Shown: positions 44,494 through 54,009, counted from the stretch's first letter. The stretch: 64,000 bases of DNA from Siansivirga zeaxanthinifaciens CC-SAMT-1 (GCF_000941055.1 NZ_CP007202.1:2042001-2106000); one strand, 5' to 3'. Numbers and translations: made by a program. The notes: a model not told the origin generated them from the letters alone.

Positions 44494-45684
44494 CTAGGCT
44501 GACTGTGCTTGGATTTTATTTAAAATAGTGATAATAATTTCACAACCTTTAATGATTTCTTCGTTTGATATCGTTAATGGTGGTGTAATTCGGATAGCTT
44601 TAGGTTCAAAAAGTAACCAAAACAGTATTAATCCAGCATCTTGTGACTCTAAAATAACCTGATTTGTTACATCTGCCGATGGTGTTATTGCTGCTAACAT
44701 GAGGCCTTTTCCTCGAACTTCAGAAATTAAAGGGTGTACTAATAAATTACGAAATAGTTGTTCCTTTTCTAAAGCTTGCGACATTAAATGACTTTCTGTA
44801 ATTTCTTGTAAAGTAGCTAGTGCTGATGCCGCAATTACTGGATGACCACCAAAAGTTGTTATGTGGCCTAACTTTGGGTTGTCTTGTAATAAATCCATAA
44901 GTTCACTAGACGCCGTGAATGCCCCTATGGGCATGCCTCCCCCTAAGCCTTTACCAATTACCAAAATGTCTGGAACACAATTGTAATTTTCGAATCCGAA
45001 TAACTTTCCTGTTCTACCAACACCCGGCTGTATTTCATCTAAAATAAGTAGCGCACCCACTTCGTTACAGCGTTGTTTTACTTTTTCTAAATACCCGTTT
45101 TTAGGTTCTATAAAACCGGCACCGCCTTGTATGGTTTCTAAAATAACACCAGCTGTTTTAGTTGTTATATTTTGAATATCGTCTTCATTGTTAAAGTTGA
45201 TGAAGCGTACATCAGGAATTAAAGGTCTGAAGGCTTTTTTGCGTTCTTCATAGCCCATAACACTCAAAGAACCCATTGTATTGCCATGATATGCGTGGTT
45301 TGCTGCTATAATTTCGCTTCTACTTGTGGCTCTTCTGGCTAGCTTTAAAGCACCTTCAATAGCTTCTGTACCCGAATTTGTTAAATATGTTTTGTTTAAA
45401 TTATCAGGAAGATGCTTAGCTAGTAATTTACAAAGTTCTACAGGGGCGTTTTGAGCATATTCCCCATAAACCATGACATGCATATACTTGTCTAGTTGGG
45501 TTTTAATCGCATTAATTACTCTTGGATGATTATGACCCAAAGGTGTTGCCGAAACGCCTGCAACAAAATCTAAATACTCTTTGTTATTTGAATCGTAAAT
45601 ATAACTCCCATTAGCATGAGATACTTCCATAGCTAAAGGATGTGGCGATGTTTGTGCTTGATATGTAAGGAAGTCTTGTTTCAC
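44494..45684 (-). CDS. class III PLP aminotransferase (acetylornithine transaminase-like)
   Basis: A 396-residue pyridoxal-phosphate aminotransferase. Landmarks are GVSATPLGHNHPRVINAI (about 43), YLTNSGTEAIEGALKLARRAT (about 99), LLILDEIQPGVGRTGKLFGFE (about 211) and GKGLGGGMPIGAF with the Schiff-base Lys (about 244). This resembles ArgD-type acetylornithine/ornithine aminotransferases, but the group also includes other omega-amino transaminases. It is not next to arginine genes; its start is five bases from the stop of the OstA-like gene, so the two are co-transcribed. Confidence 0.86.
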   Translation of the reverse strand: MKQDFLTYQAQTSPHPLAMEVSHANGSYIYDSNNKEYLDFVAGVSATPLGHNHPRVINAIKTQLDKYMHVMVYGEYAQNAPVELCKLLAKHLPDNLNKTYLTNSGTEAIEGALKLARRATSRSEIIAANHAYHGNTMGSLSVMGYEERKKAFRPLIPDVRFINFNNEDDIQNITTKTAGVILETIQGGAGFIEPKNGYLEKVKQRCNEVGALLILDEIQPGVGRTGKLFGFENYNCVPDILVIGKGLGGGMPIGAFTASSELMDLLQDNPKLGHITTFGGHPVIAASALATLQEITESHLMSQALEKEQLFRNLLVHPLISEVRGKGLMLAAITPSADVTNQVILESQDAGLILFWLLFEPKAIRITPPLTISNEEIIKGCEIIITILNKIQAQSA

Positions 45685-45689
45685 TAAAA

Positions 45690-47897
45690 CTATTTTTTTT
45701 CTTCAGGAGTTATATTTTTCGCATCAGTGTTATTTGTATTGCTATTTTTTGATAGATACATCTTTATATCATAATCTAAAACAGTATTTGTGCTTTTAGA
45801 TAAATCAAAACCATTAAAGTATCCTATTAAAAGTTGTAAGGTGTTGACTCCCGAATAATAATCTATATTCTTTTGCGAAGATGTCATTATTGATTCATAT
45901 AAGTTAATTACATTTTTTCCTTCTTTAAGAGTTAATGATATAGGGAAATTTATAGGATTCCAATCTGTTATGCCTTTTAATATTTTTATTTGGTTTAATG
46001 CATCACTTGTTGTGGCCTTTTGTAATTCTAAAATAAATGTTTTATTTAAATCTTTTAATTCTTCATAGTTAAATTCTAAATAAACCCCCATAACTGCGGC
46101 ATTTGGAACACCAATAGTTTTTACTAAATTAAATTTGATTTTGCTAATTTCTGTTAAATTAAATGGGGCTCCACCTTTTAAAGTTACTTTGGTAAAAGGC
46201 ACACTTGAATAACTTTTTTCGTGAGTTAAATTTATACGTTCTAATAGTTCCTCATTAAAGAAATCATCTTGTGGAATGTAATCTTCTAAACCGGTAATTA
46301 CTGGCAACTCAAATGGCTCATCTTCGTTGAATAAATCTTCAATCGTTAAAGGGCGTTCATCGGCTCGCCAATCGAAACCTTTTAGGCGTTTTTCGTTTTT
46401 TGGATATTTTGATTCAGGGTATAAGTCGCCATCAATTTGATTTATTCTAGAGTATTCTTCAATATCGCCTTCAGAAAAAAGTATGGAAATACTTCCAGAT
46501 TTCGCCTTGTCGATACCAATAAGTTCTTGATTTTCATTTCTGGTGTAGAAAATGGATTGTGCATTTTTAATAATATCGACTTTACGAAGTTCATTTTTAT
46601 CGTTAAACAAACCAACCAATCGAATTCCGGAAATTTGATTATAACCATCGGTTGTTAAGGTGTCTTTACTTATTATAAAGGCGTTATTAAAAACCAACAA
46701 TGAATCTAGTTTTTCCGTTTCATTATTGGATAATAAATGAATGGTATCCCCTGTCATTTGGTTTTCAATATTCCACATGATGGGTCTTCGTTTTGTAGAA
46801 AACAAATCAGTCGATTTAAACTTGTCTATATTTATGAGTTTTGTTAAGCCTGTTTTTTGATTGGCATGAATGGAATCTGCTTTGCCACTTAAATCTGACT
46901 TAAATATTTTAGCATTATAATAAGCTCTTAAAATACGGTTTTCGGGTTTCCCTGTTACCATTATTTTATCGGCATGCATGTAAATGGAATCGTTTTCTTG
47001 TTTTGTAATTGCTAAAGCTCTTTTGGTAATAAATAACGAATCTTTAGCTTTAAAAACCTCGGCATAATGCCCTTTTACAATGGTTTTGTTAATAGTATCG
47101 GTTACTTTAATGTTGTTTGTAGCTGAAGCAAAACTTATTTTATTATCAAAATATAAACTATCGCCTTCGATAATTCGGTCGTCGTAATCGATGCGAGAAT
47201 TTTTCACTGCATAACCAACCTTGTTTTTGGTATCATAAAAACCTTTTTCGCAATATGTTTTACTAGTTTCGGTAATTATGGTTGAAGGCCCATACAGGTA
47301 ACCTTGACCCGTATCGGAATAAAAATCGAAGTAATTGGTGTTTATGGTAGCATCTTTATTAACTAATACCACATCTTCAACAAATCGGTATTTTTTCATA
47401 TTCATGAGATATCGACCAATTTTACTGGTTATAGTACCCGAAGTATCTTTAACTACCGTACCGCCTGTTCTATAAAAGGCTTCTTGATTGATACGATCGA
47501 AGTAAAGAGAATCTGTTGTTATTGTTGAATTAGGATCTTTTAAAACTACATTACCATGAGCAAATGCCAATTGTGAAACTCCACTATATTCAATGTATTT
47601 TGAAGCCATGTTTATAGTGTCTCCTTCAATCATTTTTACATTACCGTACGCTTCAATAAAATTTTCATCGCTGTAATATATGGCTTTATCCGACCACATA
47701 TTAATGCTATTATGTGCAATATGAACCTGTTGGGATTCATCGCGTGTTAAAACTTGAGCTCCCGGATAATTTACTTCATCAATATTTAATCTACCAGCAT
47801 AAAGTATTTCAATTTTCTTTTCTTCTTGTGAAAAAGTAAAGTTTATTGAAATACTGCTTACAAGAATTAAAAGATAAATCTGTATTTTGTTCTTCAA
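45690..47897 (-). CDS. OstA/LptA-like periplasmic protein
   Basis: A 735-residue exported protein starting at a TTG codon (47897) that gives a clean signal peptide ending NFTFSQ. Two OstA/LptA-type beta-jellyroll regions occupy about residues 30-260: repeated strands of the form NMWSDKAIYYSDENFIEAYGN, ARGNV-like turns and RYRFVEDVVL. The C-terminal third (about 560-720) is a different beta domain with a hydrophobic pattern. Relatives of LptA form the periplasmic bridge for lipopolysaccharide; a protein of this length is a Bacteroidota variant. Promoter TATTTTTG lies 20 bases upstream on the minus strand. LPS or another lipid as cargo is inferred. Confidence 0.82.
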   Translation of the reverse strand: MKNKIQIYLLILVSSISINFTFSQEEKKIEILYAGRLNIDEVNYPGAQVLTRDESQQVHIAHNSINMWSDKAIYYSDENFIEAYGNVKMIEGDTINMASKYIEYSGVSQLAFAHGNVVLKDPNSTITTDSLYFDRINQEAFYRTGGTVVKDTSGTITSKIGRYLMNMKKYRFVEDVVLVNKDATINTNYFDFYSDTGQGYLYGPSTIITETSKTYCEKGFYDTKNKVGYAVKNSRIDYDDRIIEGDSLYFDNKISFASATNNIKVTDTINKTIVKGHYAEVFKAKDSLFITKRALAITKQENDSIYMHADKIMVTGKPENRILRAYYNAKIFKSDLSGKADSIHANQKTGLTKLINIDKFKSTDLFSTKRRPIMWNIENQMTGDTIHLLSNNETEKLDSLLVFNNAFIISKDTLTTDGYNQISGIRLVGLFNDKNELRKVDIIKNAQSIFYTRNENQELIGIDKAKSGSISILFSEGDIEEYSRINQIDGDLYPESKYPKNEKRLKGFDWRADERPLTIEDLFNEDEPFELPVITGLEDYIPQDDFFNEELLERINLTHEKSYSSVPFTKVTLKGGAPFNLTEISKIKFNLVKTIGVPNAAVMGVYLEFNYEELKDLNKTFILELQKATTSDALNQIKILKGITDWNPINFPISLTLKEGKNVINLYESIMTSSQKNIDYYSGVNTLQLLIGYFNGFDLSKSTNTVLDYDIKMYLSKNSNTNNTDAKNITPEEKK

Positions 47898-47916
47898 AAT
47901 GTAAAAAAGTTTGTCG

Positions 47917-47924
47917 CAAAAATA
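47917..47924 (-). promoter_or_regulatory. -7 promoter element of the OstA-like gene
   Basis: TATTTTTG read on the minus strand, 20 bases before the TTG start. It implies a very short leader and gives the OstA-aminotransferase pair its own promoter, independent of purA. Confidence 0.5.
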
Positions 47925-47956
47925 ACGATAATTATGATGTATAATTGTATTCTAAT

Positions 47957-47990
47957 AAAAAACGCTTCAAAATATTTTGAAGCGTTTTTT
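47957..47990 (-). terminator. purA intrinsic terminator
   Basis: A perfect 34-base palindrome, AAAAAACGCTTCAAAAT and its complement, downstream of purA on the minus strand. The symmetric A- and T-runs allow termination in both directions. Confidence 0.9.
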
Positions 47991-48018
47991 ATATAAATAT
48001 TATTTTTAGAAGCGATTT

Positions 48019-49293
48019 TTAACTTCTGAAAATAGTTTGCTTTCTATCTGGTCCAACAGAAACGATAGTTATAGGAATTTCTAATTCTTTTTCTAAAAAT
48101 TCTATGTATTCGTTTAATGCCTTTGGTAGCTGAGATGTTTCAGACATTTCTGTTAAATCTTCTTGCCAACCATCAACCTCGGTGTAAATAGGTTCTACAT
48201 TTTCTGGTTCAATATTGTAAGGGAAATGCTTGATAATATCTCCTTTATATTTGTAAGCAGTACACACTTTTAGGGTTTTAAATCCAGAAAGCACATCGCC
48301 TTTCATCATCATTAATTGAGTTACACCATTAACTTGACAAGCATATTTTAATGCTACTAAATCTAACCAACCACAACGTCTTGGGCGACCTGTAGTTGCT
48401 CCAAATTCGTTACCAACACGACTCATGGTTGCGCCATCTTCATCGAATAATTCGGTAGGGAAGGGGCCTGATCCAACACGGGTTGTATAGGCTTTAAAAA
48501 TTCCAAAAACTTCACCAATTTGGTTAGGTGCAACACCTAAACCAGTACAAGCACCAGCAGCGGTTGTATTACTAGAAGTTACGAATGGATAGGTTCCAAA
48601 ATCGATGTCTAACAACGAGCCTTGTGCACCTTCAGCTAAAATAGTTTTGCCTGTTTTTTGTGCTTGATAAATATATTCTTCTGAATCTATAAATTTCAAT
48701 GATTTTAAAACTTCAATAGCTTTAAAGAATTCGGTTTCTAATTCTTCCAAATTATATTGAATATCAACATCGTAAAAAGCAATCATAGATTCGTGCTTAT
48801 CGGCCAGTGCTCTGTAGCGTTCTTTCCAATCGCTTAATTCTAAATCGCCAACACGAATACCATTTCTACCGGTTTTATCCATGTAAGTTGGGCCAATACC
48901 TTTTAAAGTAGAGCCAATTTTAGCTTTTCCTTTTGAAGCTTCACTGGCAGCATCAAGTAATCTATGAGTTGGAAGTATTATATGAGCTTTTCGAGAGATT
49001 ACTAGTGATTTTCTATAATCTACATCTTGTGCTTCAAGTTTGTCTAATTCGCCTTTAAAAATAACCGGATCAATAACCACACCGTTACCTACTAAATTGA
49101 TGGTTCCATCGTGAAAAATACCAGATGGAATGGTATGTAAAACGTGTTTTTTTCCGTTAAATACAAGTGTGTGTCCTGCATTTGGGCCTCCTTGAAAGCG
49201 GGCAATTATGTCGTAATTAGAGGTAAGTACGTCAACAATTTTTCCTTTGCCTTCGTCTCCCCATTGTAATCCTAGTAGTAAATCTACTGCCAT
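48019..49293 (-). CDS. purA: adenylosuccinate synthetase
   Basis: Joins IMP and aspartate with GTP to make adenylosuccinate, the first step from IMP to AMP. The 424-residue protein has GLQWGDEGKGKIVDVL at the N-terminus (P-loop with catalytic Asp13-type residue), GGPNAGHTLVF, a GSTLKGIGPTYMDKTGRNGIR segment, EGAQGSLLDIDFGTYPFVTSSNTTAAG and GATTGRPRRCGWLDLVAL. It begins 12 bases after the Fur-family gene, so it shares its transcript. Its partner in the opposite branch, guaB, is elsewhere in the window. Confidence 0.97.
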   Translation of the reverse strand: MAVDLLLGLQWGDEGKGKIVDVLTSNYDIIARFQGGPNAGHTLVFNGKKHVLHTIPSGIFHDGTINLVGNGVVIDPVIFKGELDKLEAQDVDYRKSLVISRKAHIILPTHRLLDAASEASKGKAKIGSTLKGIGPTYMDKTGRNGIRVGDLELSDWKERYRALADKHESMIAFYDVDIQYNLEELETEFFKAIEVLKSLKFIDSEEYIYQAQKTGKTILAEGAQGSLLDIDFGTYPFVTSSNTTAAGACTGLGVAPNQIGEVFGIFKAYTTRVGSGPFPTELFDEDGATMSRVGNEFGATTGRPRRCGWLDLVALKYACQVNGVTQLMMMKGDVLSGFKTLKVCTAYKYKGDIIKHFPYNIEPENVEPIYTEVDGWQEDLTEMSETSQLPKALNEYIEFLEKELEIPITIVSVGPDRKQTIFRS

Positions 49294-49305
49294 TTTAAAA
49301 AGTAA

Positions 49306-49758
49306 TTATTTAGTTGATTTTCTATTTCCGTAGAAATAAAGTGAATGATTGTTTATTTCTATATCGAAAACTTCTTCGATTGTTTTTTTTATAGATTGAA
49401 TTCTGGGGTCGCAAAACTCTATAACCTCACCGGTATCGGTAAGAATTACATGGTCGTGCTGTCTATCAAAATATGATTTTTCGTAATGCGCTTGGTTTTG
49501 TCCAAATTGATGTTTTCTTACCAAACCGCATTCTAAAAGTAATTCTATGGTATTGTAAAGCGTTGCACGAGAAACACGATATTTTTTGTTTTTCATGTTT
49601 AAATAAAGCGATTCTATGTCGAAATGCTCTTTATTATTGTAGATTTCCTGAAGTATAGCGTAACGTTCGGGCGTTTTTCGGTGTCCGTTGTTTTCTAAAA
49701 AGTTAGTAAAAACACTTTTTACTATTTCCTGGTTTTTTGTATCTGTGCTAGCACTCAT
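49306..49758 (-). CDS. Fur-family transcriptional regulator lacking the CxxC zinc motif
   Basis: A 150-residue winged-helix regulator. The DNA-binding half has [16 protein letters not shown] and [20 protein letters not shown]. The dimerisation half has [23 protein letters not shown]. Where most Fur proteins have CxxC before GxVxEF for a structural zinc, this one has TDT; only two Cys residues occur in the whole protein. Metal ligands for the regulatory site (the HDH segment) are kept. It lies between the (p)ppGpp enzyme and purA. Whether it is a Fur, Zur or PerR type cannot be judged. Confidence 0.9.
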   Translation of the reverse strand: MSASTDTKNQEIVKSVFTNFLENNGHRKTPERYAILQEIYNNKEHFDIESLYLNMKNKKYRVSRATLYNTIELLLECGLVRKHQFGQNQAHYEKSYFDRQHDHVILTDTGEVIEFCDPRIQSIKKTIEEVFDIEINNHSLYFYGNRKSTK

Positions 49759-49768
49759 AATTTCGTTG

Positions 49769-49776
49769 CAAATTTA
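49769..49776 (-). promoter_or_regulatory. -7 element before the Fur-family gene
   Basis: TAAATTTG on the minus strand, about 11 bases before the ATG and 9 bases past the relA/spoT stop. The predicted transcript would have almost no leader. The AT palindrome around it could also be an operator for the regulator's own control. Confidence 0.5.
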
Positions 49777-49784
49777 CACTTTTT

Positions 49785-52004
49785 TTACACTCTAGTAACT
49801 TTATCGATACCATTAATTTTTTTTAGTTTTTCTAAAAGCTTTTTTAAGAGTGTTTTATTCTTAACAATTACGTTTATTTTACCAGAAAAAAGCCCGCCAT
49901 CACTATCGAAACTTAAACTTTTCATGTTTACGTGCATGTTTTCAGAAATAACTTTGGTTATTTCATTAACAAGCCCCATGTTATCAATACCAGAAATAAT
50001 TATTTGTGCTAAAAATTCTTGCTGACTAGAATCGACCCATTTCGCTGTCATGATTCTATAGGCATAGTTTGACTGCAAGCTTATGGCATTAGGACAATTT
50101 TTTTTATGCACTTTTATGCCTTCGGAAACAGTTAAAAATCCGAAAACATCATCACCCGGTATGGGATTACAGCAACTCGATAACTTATAGTCTAGTTTTT
50201 CTTCTTCTTTGCCAAAAACAAGTAAATCGTAATTAGAAGTTACTTCTTCTTTATCTACTTCTTCTTTGTTTACATGTGTTTTTCTAGTGATTTTGCTCTT
50301 TAAATACCCCATAATGGTATTACTTCTAGAAGCAGCAAAATCTTTAAGCATGGTGTTGTCGATAGTTCCAATACCAACTCTGTAGAACAAATCGAGACTT
50401 GTTTTTAGTTTAAAGTAATTTACAAGTTCGTTAACAGATGATTCGTTGAGGGTTATTTTTAATTGCTTTAACTTTCTACGAAGCAATTCTTTTCCGTCTT
50501 CGCCAATAAGCTTTTTATCTTCTCGTAGGGAAGATTTAATTTTACTTCTGGCTCTGGCCGTTGTAGCATAGTCTAACCAGTTGGCATTGGGTTTAGCACT
50601 GTCTGATGTTAAAATATCGACCTGGTCGCCACTTTTTAGAACATAACTTAAGGGTACTAACTTACCATTTACCTTAGCACCTCGGGTTTTCATGCCAACC
50701 TCGGTATGGATATTAAATGCAAAATCTAAAGGGGTTGCTCCTTTTGGTAAAGATTTTAACTCTCCAGCAGGCGTAAAAACAAAGATTTCTTTAGAATACA
50801 GGTTGAGTTTGAATTGTTCAACAAAGTCAACAGCATTGGTTTCCGAGCTTTCCAATGCTTCTTGAAGTTTGTTAATCCAATCTTCTAAACTATCTTCTTT
50901 TTCGCCTTCTTGTTTGTATTTGTAATGTGCAGCATATCCTTTTTCGGCAATTTCATTCATGCGTTCGCTACGAATTTGAACTTCAACCCATCGACCTTTC
51001 GGCCCCATAACGGTTATGTGTAAGGCTTCGTAGCCTGTAGATTTTGGAGAAGAAATCCAGTCTCTTAATCGAATAGGATTGGGCCTAAAATGATCTGTGA
51101 CAATGGAGTAAATTTTCCAGGCTAGAAATTTCTCGTTTGCCGAATCGCTCTCATAAATAATTCGAATAGCAAATTTATCGTAGACTTCATCGAAGGTAAC
51201 ACCTTGTTTAATCATTTTTCTACGAATCGAGAAAATTGATTTAGGGCGCCCTTTAATAGTATAGGTGAGTTGTTCTTTATTTAGCGAGTTTTTAATAACT
51301 TCACTAAACTGTTCAATATATAAATCCTGTTCTTCTTTACTTTCCTTTATTTTGTTAAGGATGTCAAAATACACATCGGGTTCGGTATATTTTAGTCCTA
51401 AATCTTCCAGTTGTGTTTTAATGTTGTAAAGACCAATTCTATGTGCTAATGGGGCATAAATGTATAAGGTTTCAGATGCGATTTTTTCTTGTTTATCTGT
51501 ACGCATCGAATCCATTGTTTGCATGTTATGCAAACGGTCGGCAATTTTAATAATTATAACACGAACATCGTCGTTAAGCGTAAGCAGCATTTTGCGAAAA
51601 TTTTCTGCCTGCAAAGACACATCCATGTCTTTTTCTTTACTTAAAGATGATATTTTTGTTAAACCCGCTACAATGGTCGCTACTGTAGGACCGAATTGTT
51701 TTTCTATGTCTTCAATTTCGTAATCTGGACTGTCTTCAACAACATCATGTAGCAATGCAGACGCGATAGATGTGGCATCTAATCCTATTTCTTGAGCAAC
51801 AATTTTAGCCACCGCAATTGGGTGAAATATATAGGCTTCACCAGATTTTCTACGTTGATTTTTATGGCCGTCTACAGCTACTTCAAAAGCTTTTCGAATT
51901 AATTTTTTATCGTCGTCTGTTAATGTGGTATAACTTACTTTTAATAATTCTTTGTAGGCTTTGGTAATGGCTGCGTTTTCTTTTTCTATTTCTTCCTCTG
52001 TCAT
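49785..52004 (-). CDS. bifunctional (p)ppGpp synthetase/hydrolase (RelA/SpoT family)
   Basis: A 739-residue Rsh enzyme that makes and breaks the alarmone (p)ppGpp. The domain order is an HD hydrolase domain with LLHDVVEDSPDY (about 87-98), a synthetase domain with GRPKSIFSIRRKM, LRDWISSPKSTGYEALHITV and VEVQIRSERMNEIAEKGYAAHYKYK (about 255-365), a TGS domain (IFVFTPAGELKSLPKGATPLDFAF) and a C-terminal ACT domain. The intact HD motif and synthetase residues imply both activities. The zinc-finger-like SSCCNPIPGDDV is present before the ACT domain. It is probably the first gene of the relA/spoT-fur-purA group. Confidence 0.96.
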   Translation of the reverse strand: MTEEEIEKENAAITKAYKELLKVSYTTLTDDDKKLIRKAFEVAVDGHKNQRRKSGEAYIFHPIAVAKIVAQEIGLDATSIASALLHDVVEDSPDYEIEDIEKQFGPTVATIVAGLTKISSLSKEKDMDVSLQAENFRKMLLTLNDDVRVIIIKIADRLHNMQTMDSMRTDKQEKIASETLYIYAPLAHRIGLYNIKTQLEDLGLKYTEPDVYFDILNKIKESKEEQDLYIEQFSEVIKNSLNKEQLTYTIKGRPKSIFSIRRKMIKQGVTFDEVYDKFAIRIIYESDSANEKFLAWKIYSIVTDHFRPNPIRLRDWISSPKSTGYEALHITVMGPKGRWVEVQIRSERMNEIAEKGYAAHYKYKQEGEKEDSLEDWINKLQEALESSETNAVDFVEQFKLNLYSKEIFVFTPAGELKSLPKGATPLDFAFNIHTEVGMKTRGAKVNGKLVPLSYVLKSGDQVDILTSDSAKPNANWLDYATTARARSKIKSSLREDKKLIGEDGKELLRRKLKQLKITLNESSVNELVNYFKLKTSLDLFYRVGIGTIDNTMLKDFAASRSNTIMGYLKSKITRKTHVNKEEVDKEEVTSNYDLLVFGKEEEKLDYKLSSCCNPIPGDDVFGFLTVSEGIKVHKKNCPNAISLQSNYAYRIMTAKWVDSSQQEFLAQIIISGIDNMGLVNEITKVISENMHVNMKSLSFDSDGGLFSGKINVIVKNKTLLKKLLEKLKKINGIDKVTRV

Positions 52005-52065
52005 AATTTAAAAGTAGCATAAAGTAATTTAACAAACAACAGGCATTTTTATTTTTATCTTAGAT

Positions 52066-52638
52066 TTAAGAATTTAAAAAATTTACTAATTGTGTTACCG
52101 CTTTACCACGATGGCCAATCTCATTTTTTAAATCTAAGTCCATTTCTGCAAATGTTTGGTCGTATCCATTTGGTTTAAAAATAGGGTCGTAACCAAAACC
52201 TTTGTCACCTTTTTTGGTTTTGGTAATTTCTCCAAGACAAATTCCGGTAAAGGTTGTTAGGGTTCCATTTAAATGTAATGCGATTACGGTTTTAAATTGG
52301 GCAGCTCTGTTATTGACTGTTTCTAAGTTTTTTAGCAGCTTAGTCATGTTATCTTGAGCGTTGCGCTGCTCACCGGCATATCTGGCTGAATAAACGCCGG
52401 GTGCTCCATTTAAAAATTCAACCTCGAGCCCGGTATCATCGGCAAAACAATCGTAACCATAATTTGTTTTTATATATTCTGCTTTTTGAATAGCGTTACC
52501 TTCAATGGTGTTTTTAGTTTCTGGAACATCCTCAAAACAACCAATATCTTGTAAGCTTAAAATTTCAATATTCGAGGAAATTAAAGATTGAACTTCTTTA
52601 ATTTTATTTAAGTTATTGGTCGCAAATACCAGTTTCAT
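52066..52638 (-). CDS. rdgB: XTP/dITP diphosphatase (RdgB/HAM1)
   Basis: House-cleaning pyrophosphatase that hydrolyses non-canonical purine nucleoside triphosphates such as ITP, dITP and XTP. The start is taken as ATG 52638 (MKLVFATNN), because a TTG three codons earlier is less likely. SxxNxxK-type substrate loop [32 protein letters not shown] and GFGYDPIF are diagnostic. The protein has 190 residues. It lies 61 bases upstream of relA/spoT on the same strand and could be cotranscribed with it. Confidence 0.95.
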   Translation of the reverse strand: MKLVFATNNLNKIKEVQSLISSNIEILSLQDIGCFEDVPETKNTIEGNAIQKAEYIKTNYGYDCFADDTGLEVEFLNGAPGVYSARYAGEQRNAQDNMTKLLKNLETVNNRAAQFKTVIALHLNGTLTTFTGICLGEITKTKKGDKGFGYDPIFKPNGYDQTFAEMDLDLKNEIGHRGKAVTQLVNFLNS

Positions 52639-52839
52639 TAGCTTCAAATTATAAAATTCAAAAGTAGAATTATATTGTAAAAATAATGTAAAACATTTTT
52701 GAATATTTTTAATAAAAATCGGATTAAATATTTTAAAAAAATGTATTTTGTAATAAGTTTTTAGGTCGGTTTTTATGGATTTGATTAAAATTAATAAATA
52801 ATTATGACTTAAATCATTACAATAATCAATCAGCTCTTA

Positions 52840-52847
52840 TATATTTG
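52840..52847 (+). promoter_or_regulatory. hpf -7 promoter element
   Basis: TATATTTG, which includes a TTG codon in frame with hpf. The TTG is thus part of the promoter, and the ATG at 52869 is the real start. Confidence 0.55.
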
Positions 52848-52868
52848 AGTAAATTAAAATTAGAAATT

Positions 52869-53168
52869 ATGACAGTAAAATTTCAGTATGTAAACGTAGA
52901 TGTAAGTGAAACACTTTCAAGTTTCACAGAAGAAAAATTATCTAAACTTTTTAATAGATATGAGTTTTTAATAAGTGCCGAAGTTTATTTTAAGCAAGAG
53001 GGGCAAGATCATGAAAAAGGGAAAATATGTAACATCGAATTAAGTCTTCCTGGACCTCGAATTTTTGCCACTTCAAACGAACATAATTATGAAGTTGCTG
53101 TTAGAGAAACGATAGCCGATTTAGAGCGCCAAATTAAAAAACGTAAAGAGGTTTATAAAACGCATTAA
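52869..53168 (+). CDS. ribosome hibernation-promoting factor (short HPF/RaiA type)
   Basis: A 99-residue ribosome-associated protein that dimerises or inactivates ribosomes in stationary phase. It has the HPF/RaiA fold: MTVKFQYVNVDVSETLSSF, KLSKLFNRY, AEVYFKQEGQD, then a helix DLERQIKKRKEVYK rich in Lys and Arg that contacts rRNA. The long-form C-terminal dimerisation domain is absent. It is a single gene with its own promoter, consistent with separate stationary-phase control. Confidence 0.9.
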   Translation: MTVKFQYVNVDVSETLSSFTEEKLSKLFNRYEFLISAEVYFKQEGQDHEKGKICNIELSLPGPRIFATSNEHNYEVAVRETIADLERQIKKRKEVYKTH

Positions 53169-53274
53169 AAAAAATGTGTTAAACCAAAAAAAAAATTGTA
53201 TATTTAATTCATCATCAATCAATTACATGTTTTTAGATTTAATTAAGTTCAACCAACCACCTAACTACTTAATT

Positions 53275-53412
53275 ATGAAAAATCGTATTGAAAATGTATT
53301 GATTATATGTTTTTTGAGTTTATCAATTTTCATATTTGTACAAGTCCTCATGTTTTTAATAACATATTACGGGATCCTGGTCGAAGTACCAGAATTTACT
53401 TTTATAGCTTAA
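53275..53412 (+). CDS. small membrane protein, unknown
   Basis: A 45-residue ORF beginning MKNRIENVLIICFLSLSIF with one long hydrophobic segment (residues 8-29) and an acidic tail VEVPEFTF. A longer frame from 53176 adds 33 polar residues without membrane character and probably is not used. No recognisable domain. It sits between hpf and rlmH. The hydrophobic core with a basic N-terminus suggests a single-pass protein; coding status is uncertain. Confidence 0.4.
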   Translation: MKNRIENVLIICFLSLSIFIFVQVLMFLITYYGILVEVPEFTFIA

Positions 53413-53426
53413 TTGCTAGTTATTTT

Positions 53427-53900
53427 TTAACGGTGATGATACGGTTCGTTTTTTAAAATCGTAAAGCTACGGTATAATTGTTCGGTAAAAAATAATCGAA
53501 TCATTTGATGGGAAAATGTCATTTTAGATAATGATATTTTCCCATTTGATTTATTGTAAACTTCATCGGAAAAACCATAAGGGCCGCCTATTACAAATAC
53601 AAGTTGTTTAATGCCTGAGTTCATTTTTTTTTGTAAATATTCAGAAAACGAAACCGAATCAAACTGTTTTCCATTTTCGTCTAAAAGAATGAGCTCATCT
53701 GTTGGAGATAATTTGTTTAAAATAAGCTCACCTTCTTTTATTTTTTGCTGAGATTCGCTCAGGTTTTTAACGTTTTTTATATCTGGAATTATTTCTATTG
53801 CGAATTTTATATAAAAATTTAATCGCTTGATATAATCTTCAATAAGCGTCTGAAGATGGTTGTTATCTGTTTTGCCAATGGCAATTAGCTTAATAGTCAT
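53427..53900 (-). CDS. rlmH: 23S rRNA (pseudouridine-1915-N3)-methyltransferase
   Basis: A SPOUT-class methyltransferase that modifies pseudouridine 1915 in helix 69 of 23S rRNA. The 157 residues match the family. The knotted SAM site is spread over LILLDENGKQFDSVSFSEYL, LVFVIGGPYGFSDEVY and the C-terminal FTEQLYRSFTILKNEPYHHR, the last including the conserved Tyr and His residues. Monocistronic and divergent from nadC. Confidence 0.96.
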   Translation of the reverse strand: MTIKLIAIGKTDNNHLQTLIEDYIKRLNFYIKFAIEIIPDIKNVKNLSESQQKIKEGELILNKLSPTDELILLDENGKQFDSVSFSEYLQKKMNSGIKQLVFVIGGPYGFSDEVYNKSNGKISLSKMTFSHQMIRLFFTEQLYRSFTILKNEPYHHR

Positions 53901-53980
53901 ACTAGCAAAATTAGTAATAATGAATTAGGAATAATTAATTTAAATTAAAAAAAAAATATAAATTTCGTAAATCTAATGCC

Positions 53981-54009
53981 TTGTAAACTCAATCAATTTC
54001 TTATTTTTG
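53981..54009 (+). promoter_or_regulatory. nadC promoter
   Basis: TTG at 53981-53983 and TATTTTTG at 54002-54009, 18-base spacing, 22 bases before the nadC ATG. A good match to the Bacteroidota consensus. Confidence 0.7.
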
